Of a stretch of 64,000 bases of DNA, positions 1 through 9,943 are shown piece by piece. The stretch covers positions 1,922,001 to 1,986,000 of the forward strand of contig NZ_PDJF01000001.1 of NCBI RefSeq assembly GCF_002563965.1. The letters run 5' to 3'. Each line of letters starts with the position of its first letter. The first letter of the stretch is position 1. Under the pieces are notes generated by a model. That model searched no databases and had not been told where the DNA came from. It was given only the letters and a program-made list of their open reading frames with translations. This DNA is from Corynebacterium renale (GTDB taxonomy: Bacteria; Actinomycetota; Actinomycetes; Mycobacteriales; Mycobacteriaceae). A program made the position numbers and the translations under genes.

Positions 1-357
1 GAGCAAATCGCGGCATTCGACGAGGAATTGATACATATCGTCTTCTGGGACGAGCTCGCTAAGGGACGCATCCTTTTCCACCATCTGTGCCCATGTCGGT
101 TTTAAAGCTTTCACCGCTGCCGGATATTCACGTTTTTCAGCGGGCTCTTTGTGCATGTTTTCGAGTACGGCATGTACAAGGGTTCCCTTCACTTGGGCCA
201 CAGTAGAAGGCTCGTAGAGCTTGTCGATGGAGCGGAACCTGTAGAGGAGAGGACACTGCTGGTAATCGCTTGCCCGCGATGGCGACAACGCTAGAGGACG
301 GGCAGGGCCGGTAGAAAAGTGGGCAGGTTGCGGTTCTAAAGATTCATGAGAAGTCAT
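1..357 (-). CDS. RecB-family exonuclease (PD-(D/E)XK), N-terminal part
   Basis: The gene runs off the left edge; 119 codons are visible from an ATG at 357. The N-terminus has the hallmark of the RecB/Cas4-like nuclease fold: SPSRASDYQQCPLLYRF at residues 25-41, whose Cys35 could be the first ligand of an Fe-S cluster, and GTLVHAVLE at 58-66, which carries the conserved active-site His62. Family members of about 280 residues are single-domain ssDNA or dsDNA exonucleases in actinobacteria. The catalytic D/E-X-K part lies outside the window, so activity cannot be judged. The gene is divergent from the M18 peptidase, with a 53-bp spacer that must hold both promoters. Start confidence is fair: the next ATG (345-347) is out of frame. 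Confidence 0.8.
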   Translation of the reverse strand, partial: MTSHESLEPQPAHFSTGPARPLALSPSRASDYQQCPLLYRFRSIDKLYEPSTVAQVKGTLVHAVLENMHKEPAEKREYPAAVKALKPTWAQMVEKDASLSELVPEDDMYQFLVECRDLL

Positions 358-410
358 CGCATCCACCCTAATCCTTTCTTCACCGGCGTGTCCGTGCCAG
401 ACTGGGGGCT

Positions 411-1673
411 ATGACGTACGCCCCAGATGATTTTGTTGAATTCTTGAAGAACAGCCCTAGCTCGTTCCACGCAGCTGACAATGTGGCGCGCACCCTCGTC
501 GACCACGGGTTTAGCCACGAGCATCGTGCCCAGCCCTGGAATGCTAGCCCTGGTGGTCACTTTGTCGTCGTTGATGGCGCGGTACTCGCATGGTGGGTTC
601 CACACGAGCTTCACACCAGCCCCGCGTTTCGCATCGTAGGAGCGCATACTGACTCTCCAGGTTTTGTTCTCAAACCACACCCGGTTAATCCCGCAGGTTC
701 ATGGGGGACCGTTGGCGTTGAGGTGTACGGTGGGCCAATTATCCCGTCCTGGTTCGACAGGGACCTCACCGTAGCCGGGCAGGTCGTATTATCTGATGGT
801 TCCGTCCACCTAGCACGCGTGGACAACGCATTGCGGATACCTCACTTAGCTATCCACTTAGACCGGTCAACCGAGTTTGCGCCTAATAGGCAAGTCGACA
901 CCACACCGATTTTCACGTACGCCTCGGACGCTACCGAGCTTCTCGACGACCTCGCAGCCAGCGTCGACACAGGACTTAACGGCCGTGACATAGCTGCGCA
1001 CCGTCTGATTACCTGCGACAGCCAGGCACCCGCATACGTGGGGCAAGGAGGAATGCTGGCTAGTGGCCGCTTAGATAACCTCACTTCCGTGTGGGCTGGC
1101 CTGGCGGCTTTGGTCAACGCTGTCGAAAACGATGACGCTGCAGATGTCATCCTGGTCTTCGCTGCCTTCGACCACGAAGAAGTGGGCAGCCAGTCACCGA
1201 CTGGTGCAGCTGGCCCACTGCTCGAAGAGGTGCTGCGCCGCACAGCGCGTGCGCTGGGCGCAGACGCGGAAGAATTCGAGCAGATGCGCGCACGGTCAAC
1301 AATGATTTCAGCCGATGCGGCCCATGCCGTCCACCCCAATCATCCCGAAAAACACGATCCCAACCATCAACCCCATTTCGGTAGCGGGCCTGTGACCAAA
1401 ATAAATGCGAACCAGCGCTACGCCACGACAGCCCCGATGGTGGCGCTGTGGAACGAAGCCTGCTCCGCCGCGGGAGTGCCGAATCAGATGTTCGTGGGTA
1501 GGAACGACGTTCCATGCGGTTCAACTATCGGACCGATTTCTGCAACCCGCGTTGGAATCCAAACCCTCGATGTAGGCGTACCGCTGCTGTCTATGCATTC
1601 CGCTCGAGAACTCGTCGCTATTTCTGACGTATTACAGCTTGGTCAAGCCCTTGAGGCATACTGGGTACGTTAA
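411..1673 (+). CDS. pepC: M18-family metallo-aminopeptidase (aspartyl aminopeptidase type)
   Basis: Predicted cytosolic zinc aminopeptidase of 420 aa, the usual length for M18. Metal-ligand motifs are present in order: GAHTDSPGF (His79, Asp81), GRLDNL near residue 220, FDHEEVGS near 255 with the paired glutamates, and MHSARE near the C-terminus with the last histidine. M18 enzymes remove N-terminal acidic or neutral residues and form dodecamers. The gene stands between a RecB-type nuclease and the trmI-arc-pup cluster, as in other corynebacteria. The ATG at 411 follows a GGGGG stretch that can serve as a weak ribosome site. The symbol follows corynebacterial/mycobacterial usage; apeB is an equivalent name. 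Confidence 0.88.
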   Translation: MTYAPDDFVEFLKNSPSSFHAADNVARTLVDHGFSHEHRAQPWNASPGGHFVVVDGAVLAWWVPHELHTSPAFRIVGAHTDSPGFVLKPHPVNPAGSWGTVGVEVYGGPIIPSWFDRDLTVAGQVVLSDGSVHLARVDNALRIPHLAIHLDRSTEFAPNRQVDTTPIFTYASDATELLDDLAASVDTGLNGRDIAAHRLITCDSQAPAYVGQGGMLASGRLDNLTSVWAGLAALVNAVENDDAADVILVFAAFDHEEVGSQSPTGAAGPLLEEVLRRTARALGADAEEFEQMRARSTMISADAAHAVHPNHPEKHDPNHQPHFGSGPVTKINANQRYATTAPMVALWNEACSAAGVPNQMFVGRNDVPCGSTIGPISATRVGIQTLDVGVPLLSMHSARELVAISDVLQLGQALEAYWVR

Positions 1674-2575
<902 letters not shown>

Positions 2576-2594
2576 GACTAACTGCACGTATTCT

Positions 2595-2618
2595 CCCCGG
2601 TGTTACATGGGACCGGGG
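2595..2618. other. Short hairpin in the trmI-arc spacer
   Basis: CCCCGGT (2595-2601) pairs with ACCGGGG (2612-2618) around a 10-nt loop. No T-run follows, so it is not a classic terminator. It lies 25 nt before the arc start and could attenuate transcription or shape arc translation. Weak evidence. Confidence 0.3.
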
Positions 2619-2643
2619 CGAGAACGTTCGTGAGGGTGAGACA

Positions 2644-4191
2644 ATGGTTTTCAAAGATGACGCATCCGGGTCGAGCGGACAGCCTGCGCCGGGGGAAATA
2701 GAGCAACTACGCCGTGAGCTACGTACGTTGGGTGCGCGCAACAAGAAACTCGCGGACATGCTTCGTGCGTCGCGTGAGAAACTTGGTGCTTTTAAGGAAC
2801 GGTTGGATAACTTAAGCCAGCCGCCGTCTTCCTATGGTGTGTTCGTGGAGCACTCTGAGCAGGTAGGTAGCGCCGAGGTCATGGTGGGTGGCAAGCACAT
2901 GCGCTTAGTGGTGTCGCCGGCAGTGCCTAGGGCGTCCTTACAGCCAGGGATGGAGGTACGGCTGGGCGAAGGACTTTTAGTAGTGGAAGCGGTTGGTTAT
3001 CCGTCTACTGGGTCAGTCGGGGTTGTCTTAGACGTGATCTCCGGCTCTCGGGCTGTAGTGGCCGATGCGTTGGGGGAGCATCACGTTATTCGCCTGGGCT
3101 TCGATATCGGTAGTTCTGGTCAAAGGCCACTGCGCGCGGGGGATCGGGTGCTTTATGATTCCCGGAGTGCTGTCGGCTACGAAGCTATACCGGCATCTGA
3201 CGTTGCACAGTTGGTTCTTGAGGAAGTTCCGGATGTCTCCTATGCGGACATCGGTGGTCTAGACGCGCAGATTGAATACATCCAGGATGCTGTCGAATTG
3301 CCGTTTAGCCACCCCGAGCAATTCCGCCGTTATGGCCTCAAACCGCCAAAGGGCGTGCTGTTGTACGGGCCTCCTGGTTGCGGAAAGACGCTGATTGCCA
3401 AGGCGGTGGCTAATGCACTGGCCTCGCGCACCGGGGAGGGGTCGCAACCTTACTTCTTCAATATCAAGGGCCCTGAGCTGCTGAACAAGTTCGTTGGTGA
3501 AACGGAGCGTCAGCTTCGGATGATCTTCGAGCGTGCCCGGGAGCTTGCCGACGACGGCCATCCGGTGATTATCTTCTTCGATGAGATGGAATCGCTCTTC
3601 CGTACTCGCGGCAGTGGACGTTCCTCTGACATCGAAACTACCATCGTGCCGCAACTGCTGGCCGAACTTGATGGCGTAGAGCAGACCAAGAACGTCATCA
3701 TCATCGGTGCGACGAACCGCGAGGAGCTCATCGACCCCGCAATTCTGCGCCCCGGCCGTTTGGACGTCAAGATTAAAATCAACCGCCCAGACAAGAGTGG
3801 CTCGGAAGCTATTTTCCGGCGTTACCTCACCGAGGACTTGCCGTTGGAGGTGCCGGTCGAAGAGCTTATATCGGGCGCCGTTGATACCTTGTTTGCTGAT
3901 TCTCCGTTCTTGGAGCTGACGTCCGACCGCGGTAATGTTTCGGTGCTGCACCACCGGGACTTCGTCTCTGGAGCGATGATTGCCAATATCTGTGACCGGG
4001 CCAAGAAGTCTGCGTTGAAACGTTCCTTGCGTGGCGATTCCACCGGCATCACTACCGACGACATACGCCAAGCGATTCTGGCGGAACGCGAAGAAGGAAC
4101 TGACTTGCCAAACACTTCCGACCCTGCGGGGTGGGCCCGGATTGCCGGAAGCGCCCGTAATATCACGCACGTTCGCATACTCAACTCTTAA
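2644..4191 (+). CDS. arc: Proteasome-associated AAA ATPase ARC (Mpa homologue)
   Basis: Hexameric AAA unfoldase that recognises pupylated proteins, 515 aa from the ATG at 2644 preceded by GAGGGTGAG. Order of domains: N-terminal coiled coil (about residues 18-55) that binds Pup, two OB folds (about 60-215), then an AAA module with Walker A GPPGCGKT near 242-249, Walker B IIFFDEMES near 310-318 and an arginine-finger region LRPGRLD. The C-terminus ends HVRILNS and lacks the GQYL-type tail that docks Mpa on the 20S core. This fits corynebacteria, which have no 20S proteasome; there ARC is thought to unfold or disassemble targets directly. An upstream extension to 2524 is open but overlaps trmI and is unlikely. 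Confidence 0.93.
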   Translation: MVFKDDASGSSGQPAPGEIEQLRRELRTLGARNKKLADMLRASREKLGAFKERLDNLSQPPSSYGVFVEHSEQVGSAEVMVGGKHMRLVVSPAVPRASLQPGMEVRLGEGLLVVEAVGYPSTGSVGVVLDVISGSRAVVADALGEHHVIRLGFDIGSSGQRPLRAGDRVLYDSRSAVGYEAIPASDVAQLVLEEVPDVSYADIGGLDAQIEYIQDAVELPFSHPEQFRRYGLKPPKGVLLYGPPGCGKTLIAKAVANALASRTGEGSQPYFFNIKGPELLNKFVGETERQLRMIFERARELADDGHPVIIFFDEMESLFRTRGSGRSSDIETTIVPQLLAELDGVEQTKNVIIIGATNREELIDPAILRPGRLDVKIKINRPDKSGSEAIFRRYLTEDLPLEVPVEELISGAVDTLFADSPFLELTSDRGNVSVLHHRDFVSGAMIANICDRAKKSALKRSLRGDSTGITTDDIRQAILAEREEGTDLPNTSDPAGWARIAGSARNITHVRILNS

Positions 4192-4226
4192 GCCATTGTT
4201 CGCCTATTGCTGTGAGGAGTTCTACG

Positions 4227-5771
4227 ATGAGCCGTTACCTCGGCCTGGAGACTGAATACGGGATTGCTACCCCGGGCCACGAAGAAGTGAGCCCCATCAT
4301 CACGTCAACTCATGCTGTAGTCGCCTATGCTGCCGCGCACACGGAGCACCGACCGAGGTGGGACTACGCAGAAGAGTCGCCGCTGAAAGATACGCGTGGC
4401 TATGACTTGAAGCGGTATCACAACGTTCCTGTCGTCGACGCAAACGCGGTGGGCGTAGCCAGTATGATGCTCCCGAATGGAGCTCGGTTCTACGTGGATC
4501 ACGCGCACCCGGAGTATTCGACCCCCGAGTGCTCAAACGCGTGGCAGGCGATGGTCTACGATGCTGCAGGCAACCTGGTCGTGGATAAGGCGCGTAGCAT
4601 CATCGATGAACTTTACGCCCAAGGTGTATCTACTCTGAAGGGCCATCCTGCCTGCCCGCCGCTGAAGTTGTACAAGAACAATGTCGATGGGAAAGGCGCT
4701 TCCTACGGCAGTCACGAGAATTATCTCTATTCGCGATCCACAAATTTTGACACGCTAGCTGCAGCACTGATCCCGTTTTTCGTGGCTCGGATTGTGGTCA
4801 TCGGCGCTGGACGTATGGGAATAGGGGAACGTGGCGAAGAATCCGGTTTCCAGATTTCGCAGCGGGCTGATTACTTCATGCAGGAAATATCGTTGGAGAC
4901 AACGCTTAACCGTGGAATCATTAATACCCGCGACGAACCGCACGCTGCCTTCGACCATTTCCGGAGGCTCCACGTCATCGTCGGGGACGCAAATATGTCC
5001 CAGACGTCGAACCTCCTAAAAGTTGGCATGACAAGCCTGGTCATTGATGCCATTGAAAACGGTGTCGATTTCAGTGACCTCGCCCTTGTAGATCCTGTAA
5101 GCGAGTTGAAGAACTTCTCCCGTGACCTCAGCCTCACGCGCAAGGCGCGACTCAAAGATGATCGCGAGCTCACCGCTTTGGAGATTCTGGCTGAATATCG
5201 TTCGCGAGTTGAAGGCCGGACGGACGTCGATAAGCAGGTCCTGGAGCTGTGGGATGAAGCCACCGGGCTGCTTGCGGAGGAACCACTGTCCGCGGCCCAT
5301 CTTCTGGATTGGGTGGCAAAGTGGAAGCTCATCTCCACCTACATCGACAGGGGCATCCCGGTCAACAGTCCGAAATTGCAGCTCATTGACCTTCAGTACA
5401 CGGACATTGATCCAGCGAAAGGCCTGTACTACGCCTTGCTGCGCGCAGGACGGATGCGGGCTCTGGCAACTCCAGAAGAAATCGCGCGCGCTGCGAAAAC
5501 GCCACCTGAAGAAACTCGAGCATGGTTCCGGGGCATTCTCGCTTCGGAGTTTGCTTCCCATGTTGTGGCTTCCAGCTGGCAAAACGTCATCGTGGAAGGT
5601 CGTGATGGGCACGTGCGCATCGACATGCCTACAGTCGACGCCCTGAACAAAACTGCGGTAGGCGCGCTTGTCGACGACGCCTCCGGAGACATTGACGCAC
5701 TCCTTGACGCATTGGCCGTATACGTCGAAACCGAAGAAACGCACATCCCAGTACAGGTCACCCCACTGTAA
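4227..5771 (+). CDS. dop: Deamidase/depupylase of Pup (Dop)
   Basis: Carboxylate-amine-ligase-like enzyme of 514 aa that converts the C-terminal Gln of Pup to Glu and also removes Pup from tagged lysines. The N-terminus YLGLETEYGI carries the metal-binding glutamates of the Dop/PafA fold; central motifs KNNVDGKGASYGSHENYL and INTRDEPHA are shared with PafA. The start ATG at 4227 is chosen because GAGGAG at 4214-4219 is correctly spaced; the upstream in-frame GTG at 4212 overlaps that site. It lies 35 nt after arc and 44 nt before pup. Because the local Pup ends in Gln, the deamidase activity should be needed here, not only depupylation. Confidence 0.93.
   Translation: MSRYLGLETEYGIATPGHEEVSPIITSTHAVVAYAAAHTEHRPRWDYAEESPLKDTRGYDLKRYHNVPVVDANAVGVASMMLPNGARFYVDHAHPEYSTPECSNAWQAMVYDAAGNLVVDKARSIIDELYAQGVSTLKGHPACPPLKLYKNNVDGKGASYGSHENYLYSRSTNFDTLAAALIPFFVARIVVIGAGRMGIGERGEESGFQISQRADYFMQEISLETTLNRGIINTRDEPHAAFDHFRRLHVIVGDANMSQTSNLLKVGMTSLVIDAIENGVDFSDLALVDPVSELKNFSRDLSLTRKARLKDDRELTALEILAEYRSRVEGRTDVDKQVLELWDEATGLLAEEPLSAAHLLDWVAKWKLISTYIDRGIPVNSPKLQLIDLQYTDIDPAKGLYYALLRAGRMRALATPEEIARAAKTPPEETRAWFRGILASEFASHVVASSWQNVIVEGRDGHVRIDMPTVDALNKTAVGALVDDASGDIDALLDALAVYVETEETHIPVQVTPL
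5226..5235 (+). repeat. 10-mer GTCGATAAGC, copy 2
   Basis: Inside dop. Confidence 0.8.
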
Positions 5772-5815
5772 AGGACTACTCCTACAATCGGAAGTTGATA
5801 ACAGAAAGGACAACC

Positions 5816-6004
5816 ATGGCACAACAAGGGTTTACATCCTCAAACGCACACGACAACGCACCGGACGATCATGGCGAAGAGCACGTCGCTGCACCCCAGA
5901 TTGATACGCAAAGTGCAGACGACTTGCTGGCGGAAATCGATGACCTCCTTGAGGAAAACGCGGAGGAGTTCGTTAACTCGTACGTGCAAAAAGGCGGCCA
6001 GTAA
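5816..6004 (+). CDS. pup: Prokaryotic ubiquitin-like protein Pup, GGQ form
   Basis: Protein tag of 62 aa. The N-terminal half is polar and likely disordered. The C-terminal half DDLLAEIDDLLEENAEEFV forms the helix that docks in the ARC coiled coil and on PafA/Dop. The end SYVQKGGQ places Gln last, so Dop must deamidate it to Glu before PafA can ligate it to lysines. ATG 5816 follows AGAAAGGA with proper spacing; an upstream TTG (5795) is in frame but has no support. No prcB/prcA genes follow: pafA starts 3 nt after the stop, whereas in proteasome-bearing actinobacteria the core genes sit next to pup. Confidence 0.95.
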   Translation: MAQQGFTSSNAHDNAPDDHGEEHVAAPQIDTQSADDLLAEIDDLLEENAEEFVNSYVQKGGQ

Positions 6005-6007
6005 GCC

Positions 6008-7474
6008 ATGAGCCAGGCAGTTCTGCAGAGAATCATGGGGATCGAGACCGAATACGGTTTGGTCCTCCGGAAACCGTCGGCGAGCCAGCAATCTGGTTCA
6101 GGCGCGCGCCGCAGCGGGAAAGGTCTCAGCCCAGATGAGGTCGCACGCTACCTTTTCCGCCCGGTGGTACGGGAATACTCTAGTTCAAACGTGTTCCTGC
6201 CCAATGGATCGCGCCTCTACTTGGACGTGGGATCGCACCCGGAATACGCTACTGCGGAATGCCTCACTATTTCTGATCTGCTAGCCCAAGAACGGGCCGG
6301 CGATCGCCTGTTCACACAGCTCGCAGATACCGCCGAGGAAGCCCTCTCCGCTGATGGCTTCAACGGGTCTATCTACCTGTTTAAAAATAACGTGGACTCA
6401 GCGGGCAATTCCTATGGCTGCCACGAAAATTACCTGGTCAGCCGGCACACTAGCCTCAAGGCTTTTGGGCGGCAACTCTTACCGATGTTGGTCACCCGTC
6501 AGCTCATCGCTGGATCTGGGAGAATTCTTCCCACACAGGGCGATGAGCCTGCACGCCTCGTCTTATCCCAACGTGCTGACCACATGCTCGACGGCGTGTC
6601 CTCAGCAACCACTCGCTCACGGCCGATGATTAATACGCGAGACGAACCACACGCGGATTCCTCCAAGTACCGGCGTATGCACGTCATCGTCGGCGATTCC
6701 AATATTGCCCAACCCACCTTCGTGCTGAAGATTGGTTCTGCACTGCTCACAATTGAGATGCTGGAAGCCGGTTGGGATCTTCCGGACATGGAGCTGGCTG
6801 ATCCCACACGTGCCATCCGCGACGTGTCCCGCGACCTCACCGGACGCACACCGGTGGAACTGCGCGACGGCAGTACCATGACAGCACTAGAAATCCAGAT
6901 GACCCTCTGCGAAGCCGCGCACGATTGGCTACACGAGCGTCCCACCACAGGCCCCGGCGAGTACCTCCATGAGGAGCTCATCTACGCCGCAGATCTGTGG
7001 AAGCGCACCCTCGAAGCGATGGAAGCAGGGGATATGAGTCCCGTCGAGACAGAAATTGACTGGGTCATCAAAAAGAAGCTTCTCGACGCCTACCGGCTCC
7101 GCGGCGACCTCGACTGGAACGATCCGCGACTCCGGGAAATCGATCTGCGCTATCACGATATTCGCCCTGGTAGAGGTTTAGGCACCGTTCTGGAACAGCG
7201 GGGAGCTATAGCAACATGGCTCAGCCCAGACTCTGTAGCCCACGCAACGGAGAACCCACCCCAACACACGCGCGCAGCTATCCGGGGTAAATTCCTTCGC
7301 ACAGCACGTGAGGTGGGAGCCATGGTGAATGCGGACTGGACCACTGTGAAAATTAACCGGCCAGAGCCTACCTCCGTTCGGCTCAATGACCCTTTTGAGA
7401 CCGATAACACGGAGGTAGACACCCTCATTCAGACCATGGTTGACCACGCTAGAGAAACTGGTCCGCAACAATAG
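6008..7474 (+). CDS. pafA: Pup-protein ligase PafA
   Basis: ATP-dependent ligase of 488 aa that joins the C-terminal Glu side chain of Pup to substrate lysines. It shares the Dop fold: MGIETEYGL at residues 11-19 with the Mg-binding glutamates, KNNVDSAGNSYGCHENYL near 122-139 and INTRDEPHADSSKYRRMHVI near 207. It starts with ATG 6008, 3 nt after pup, so the two are co-translated. It is shorter than Dop and lacks the extra Dop loop near the N-terminus. The catalytic residues seem complete. PafB and PafC follow in the same direction after a 63-nt gap. Confidence 0.95.
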   Translation: MSQAVLQRIMGIETEYGLVLRKPSASQQSGSGARRSGKGLSPDEVARYLFRPVVREYSSSNVFLPNGSRLYLDVGSHPEYATAECLTISDLLAQERAGDRLFTQLADTAEEALSADGFNGSIYLFKNNVDSAGNSYGCHENYLVSRHTSLKAFGRQLLPMLVTRQLIAGSGRILPTQGDEPARLVLSQRADHMLDGVSSATTRSRPMINTRDEPHADSSKYRRMHVIVGDSNIAQPTFVLKIGSALLTIEMLEAGWDLPDMELADPTRAIRDVSRDLTGRTPVELRDGSTMTALEIQMTLCEAAHDWLHERPTTGPGEYLHEELIYAADLWKRTLEAMEAGDMSPVETEIDWVIKKKLLDAYRLRGDLDWNDPRLREIDLRYHDIRPGRGLGTVLEQRGAIATWLSPDSVAHATENPPQHTRAAIRGKFLRTAREVGAMVNADWTTVKINRPEPTSVRLNDPFETDNTEVDTLIQTMVDHARETGPQQ

Positions 7475-7537
7475 CGCCGCCGCGCCAGACCACCCTGGGC
7501 CATAATGGGTGGACATTGAAAGGAGCGTGAGCCGTAC

Positions 7538-8536
7538 GTGGCTGCTGAACAGACGACGCCGCAGGAGAATCCGCGGGACAAGACCGACCGGATTTTGCAG
7601 TTGATGTTTGTCCTCATTGACTCTGCTAGGTCCGGGCATCCTTTTTTAAGTATCACTGACTTGAGGTCGAAGATTCGCGATTACTCGGGGAAGTCTGTCG
7701 ACGCAGCACGGCATATGCTCAACCGTGACGTGGAGGCCATCGCACGCATGGGGATGCCACTTGAGCGCACCACTTTTCCCGATGGCTCATTCGGCTACCG
7801 GCTTAACTCGCAGCGCTATGAGTTGCCTGAAATCGACTTCACACCGGAAGAAGCTGCTGTTTTGGGTTTAGCCGGTGATTTAGGACGACGAACTGAACTG
7901 GCAGCCTTTGCTCGCTCCGGGTGGAGCAAACTCGCTGCGGGTGGACTAGACCGCGATCTGTCTGACTCGACTCACGAGATTTTCTACCAAGTAGATGATT
8001 TCTCTAGCGTGACCCCGCAGGTATGGAAGCCCATCATTCATGCGGTCGCGAAAAAAGTCACGGTCACGTTCGACTACACTCCATCGCCCGCAGCTACCCC
8101 GCAGCCCCGGCGTATGGATCCGTGGGCGGTCGTCCCGTTAAACAACCGTATCTATCTCCTCGGCTTTGACCTGGATAAAAACGCGGGACGCGCCTTCCGC
8201 ATTGTGAAAATCTCACGCGTTATCCGCACCGACCGCCCGATTACCCACCCTCATCCCGCCGACTTGAGCGCGACCGAGTTGGTGAAGGAATCACTTCAGC
8301 GCAATAGGACTCTCATCGACGCCACCGTACGCATCTTCACCGGCACTAGCCAAGCCTTGCGCAACGCAGGGGAAGTTTCTGCGTCAGAGGATGGCCTCGA
8401 CACCATCACACTTCACGACGTCGACCGGGAGTGGTTAGTCCGTACGGTAGCAAGTTATGGTGCCCAGGCCCGCGTCGTTAGTCCTGAGGACGTAGTCAGC
8501 GAAGTGCAGGAACTCATCCAGAAAGCGGTGAACTAA
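7538..8536 (+). CDS. pafB: WYL-domain transcriptional regulator PafB
   Basis: 332-aa protein with an N-terminal winged helix (about 10-90), a linker, and a WYL domain (about 150-260) with the segment PWAVVPLNNRIYLLGFD. PafB and PafC act as a heterodimer that switches on the LexA-independent DNA-damage response in mycobacteria. It is not needed for pupylation despite the gene name. Start GTG 7538 follows AAAGGAG. pafC begins 3 nt after the stop, which fits obligate partners made from one message. A candidate target promoter is seen upstream of recN in this window. Confidence 0.92.
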   Translation: MAAEQTTPQENPRDKTDRILQLMFVLIDSARSGHPFLSITDLRSKIRDYSGKSVDAARHMLNRDVEAIARMGMPLERTTFPDGSFGYRLNSQRYELPEIDFTPEEAAVLGLAGDLGRRTELAAFARSGWSKLAAGGLDRDLSDSTHEIFYQVDDFSSVTPQVWKPIIHAVAKKVTVTFDYTPSPAATPQPRRMDPWAVVPLNNRIYLLGFDLDKNAGRAFRIVKISRVIRTDRPITHPHPADLSATELVKESLQRNRTLIDATVRIFTGTSQALRNAGEVSASEDGLDTITLHDVDREWLVRTVASYGAQARVVSPEDVVSEVQELIQKAVN

Positions 8537-8539
8537 CCC

Positions 8540-9529
8540 GTGGCAAAAAATTCTAAGCTCAACGACATTGCCCGTTCACTTAATCTGCTGCCGTACTTCC
8601 AGGCGCACCCTGGCCGAACCGTTTTTGAAGCGGCGCGGGACCTCGGCGAAGACGTCTCCGATATCGTCAATGATCTGCACAGATTGCACTGTACTGGCCC
8701 TGGCGAATATCCGGATGAGCTCGTCGATCTTCAGGCTTCATACACTGAAGTCCAAATTTTGAATAACCAGGGACTTAATCGGCCGTTACGGCTCACGGCG
8801 GCTGAGGCGGCAGCTTTGTTGCTAACCCTTGAAGCATTGGAAAGTACTCCCGGTTTAGTGGACGATCCGAAAGCCGTCGTATCTGCAGCCGCAAAATTGC
8901 GGAAAGCCACCGGCGGTGAAAGCCCCGTAGCCGACGTAACACCCGAGTCCTACGCCAACGGCACTGCAGCCGCACCGGAAGTTTTCTCCCGCCTTAAAAA
9001 TGCGCTACACAAAGGCACTTCAGTAAAGTTTTCCTACCAATCGGTAAATAACGAGATTCCCTCGCAACCGCAGGTAGCACCACTACACATCTTCCGGCTT
9101 GATGACATTCTCTACCTGAAAGCTTGGAATCCCACAAGCGATGGCGGCGTTGGAGCAATCCGTACATACCGGCTGGACCGTATGTCGGACATCGAGGATG
9201 TAGCAACGATCACGGTCCCAGCCTCAGCACGCCAATTTTCGCCAGATGATCCGTTCGATTGGGAGAATTCGGCGCAAGTCGCAGAGCTAAAAATATCCCG
9301 CGACTCAGCGTGGCTTGCGGATTACCACCCGCTCACCATCGATGGGGAAGCCGACGATGCAGATTCTTTGCGTGCGCACTTGCCAGTGGCATCAGTTGTA
9401 TGGCTGCAACGATTTGCCCTTTTCCACGCAGACAGAATCGAAGTCGTAGGACCGCCGGACCTGGCAGCTGCTGTCAAGGAATACGCGCTTTCGGCATCGA
9501 GGGCGTATGATGAGGATTCGACAATGTAG
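8540..9529 (+). CDS. pafC: WYL-domain transcriptional regulator PafC
   Basis: 329-aa partner of PafB with the same plan: N-terminal helix-turn-helix-like domain (LNDIARSLNLLPYFQAHPGR), WYL domain near 150-230 (VAPLHIFRLDDILYLKAW) and a C-terminal WCX-like extension. GTG start at 8540, coupled to pafB. Residues in the WYL pocket are thought to sense a DNA-damage ligand, possibly single-stranded DNA. tatA follows 61 nt later and may be read from its own promoter in this spacer. Confidence 0.92.
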   Translation: MAKNSKLNDIARSLNLLPYFQAHPGRTVFEAARDLGEDVSDIVNDLHRLHCTGPGEYPDELVDLQASYTEVQILNNQGLNRPLRLTAAEAAALLLTLEALESTPGLVDDPKAVVSAAAKLRKATGGESPVADVTPESYANGTAAAPEVFSRLKNALHKGTSVKFSYQSVNNEIPSQPQVAPLHIFRLDDILYLKAWNPTSDGGVGAIRTYRLDRMSDIEDVATITVPASARQFSPDDPFDWENSAQVAELKISRDSAWLADYHPLTIDGEADDADSLRAHLPVASVVWLQRFALFHADRIEVVGPPDLAAAVKEYALSASRAYDEDSTM

Positions 9530-9590
9530 TTACGATTGCACCGCCGTGCCGCGGGGCAATCTGTGGTAAAGACCTTGTAGAAGGGTAACA

Positions 9591-9851
9591 ATGCCAAACC
9601 TTGGTGCAACTGAGATCATCATTATTTTGGTCGTCATCGTCGTTCTTTTCGGCGCCAAGAAGCTTCCGGACGCAGCTCGGTCTTTGGGGCGCTCCATGCG
9701 TATTTTCCGCTCGGAAGTCAAGGAAATGAAAAATGATGACCAGCAAGAAATTTCCGCGCAATCTGCCCCCGAGCAGCTCCCTCAGGCCAACCAACAACCC
9801 GGGGAGAACGTGCAGGTTGTAGAAAATCAAGAGCCACGCAACCAGCAGTAA
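9591..9851 (+). CDS. tatA: Twin-arginine translocase subunit TatA
   Basis: 86-aa membrane protein. One short N-terminal transmembrane helix (about residues 5-20, [19 protein letters not shown]) is followed by an amphipathic helix with the typical [17 protein letters not shown] sequence, then a polar Gln/Pro-rich tail. TatA oligomers form the passage for folded proteins with RR signal peptides. AGAAGGG precedes the ATG. tatC follows after 92 nt; tatB is not at this locus, as is usual in corynebacteria, where it lies elsewhere. Confidence 0.93.
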   Translation: MPNLGATEIIIILVVIVVLFGAKKLPDAARSLGRSMRIFRSEVKEMKNDDQQEISAQSAPEQLPQANQQPGENVQVVENQEPRNQQ

Positions 9852-9943
9852 ACTGCCCAGCTCCGATAACCGTGACATCACGACGGCACGGGGCACGATT
9901 GTTTTCGCATCATCACCGCAGTTAAAGGAAGTATGGCCCAGAT

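Noticed and set aside
3259..4170. 303-codon open frame opposite arc
   Set aside because: Shadow of the AAA gene with no recognisable domain.
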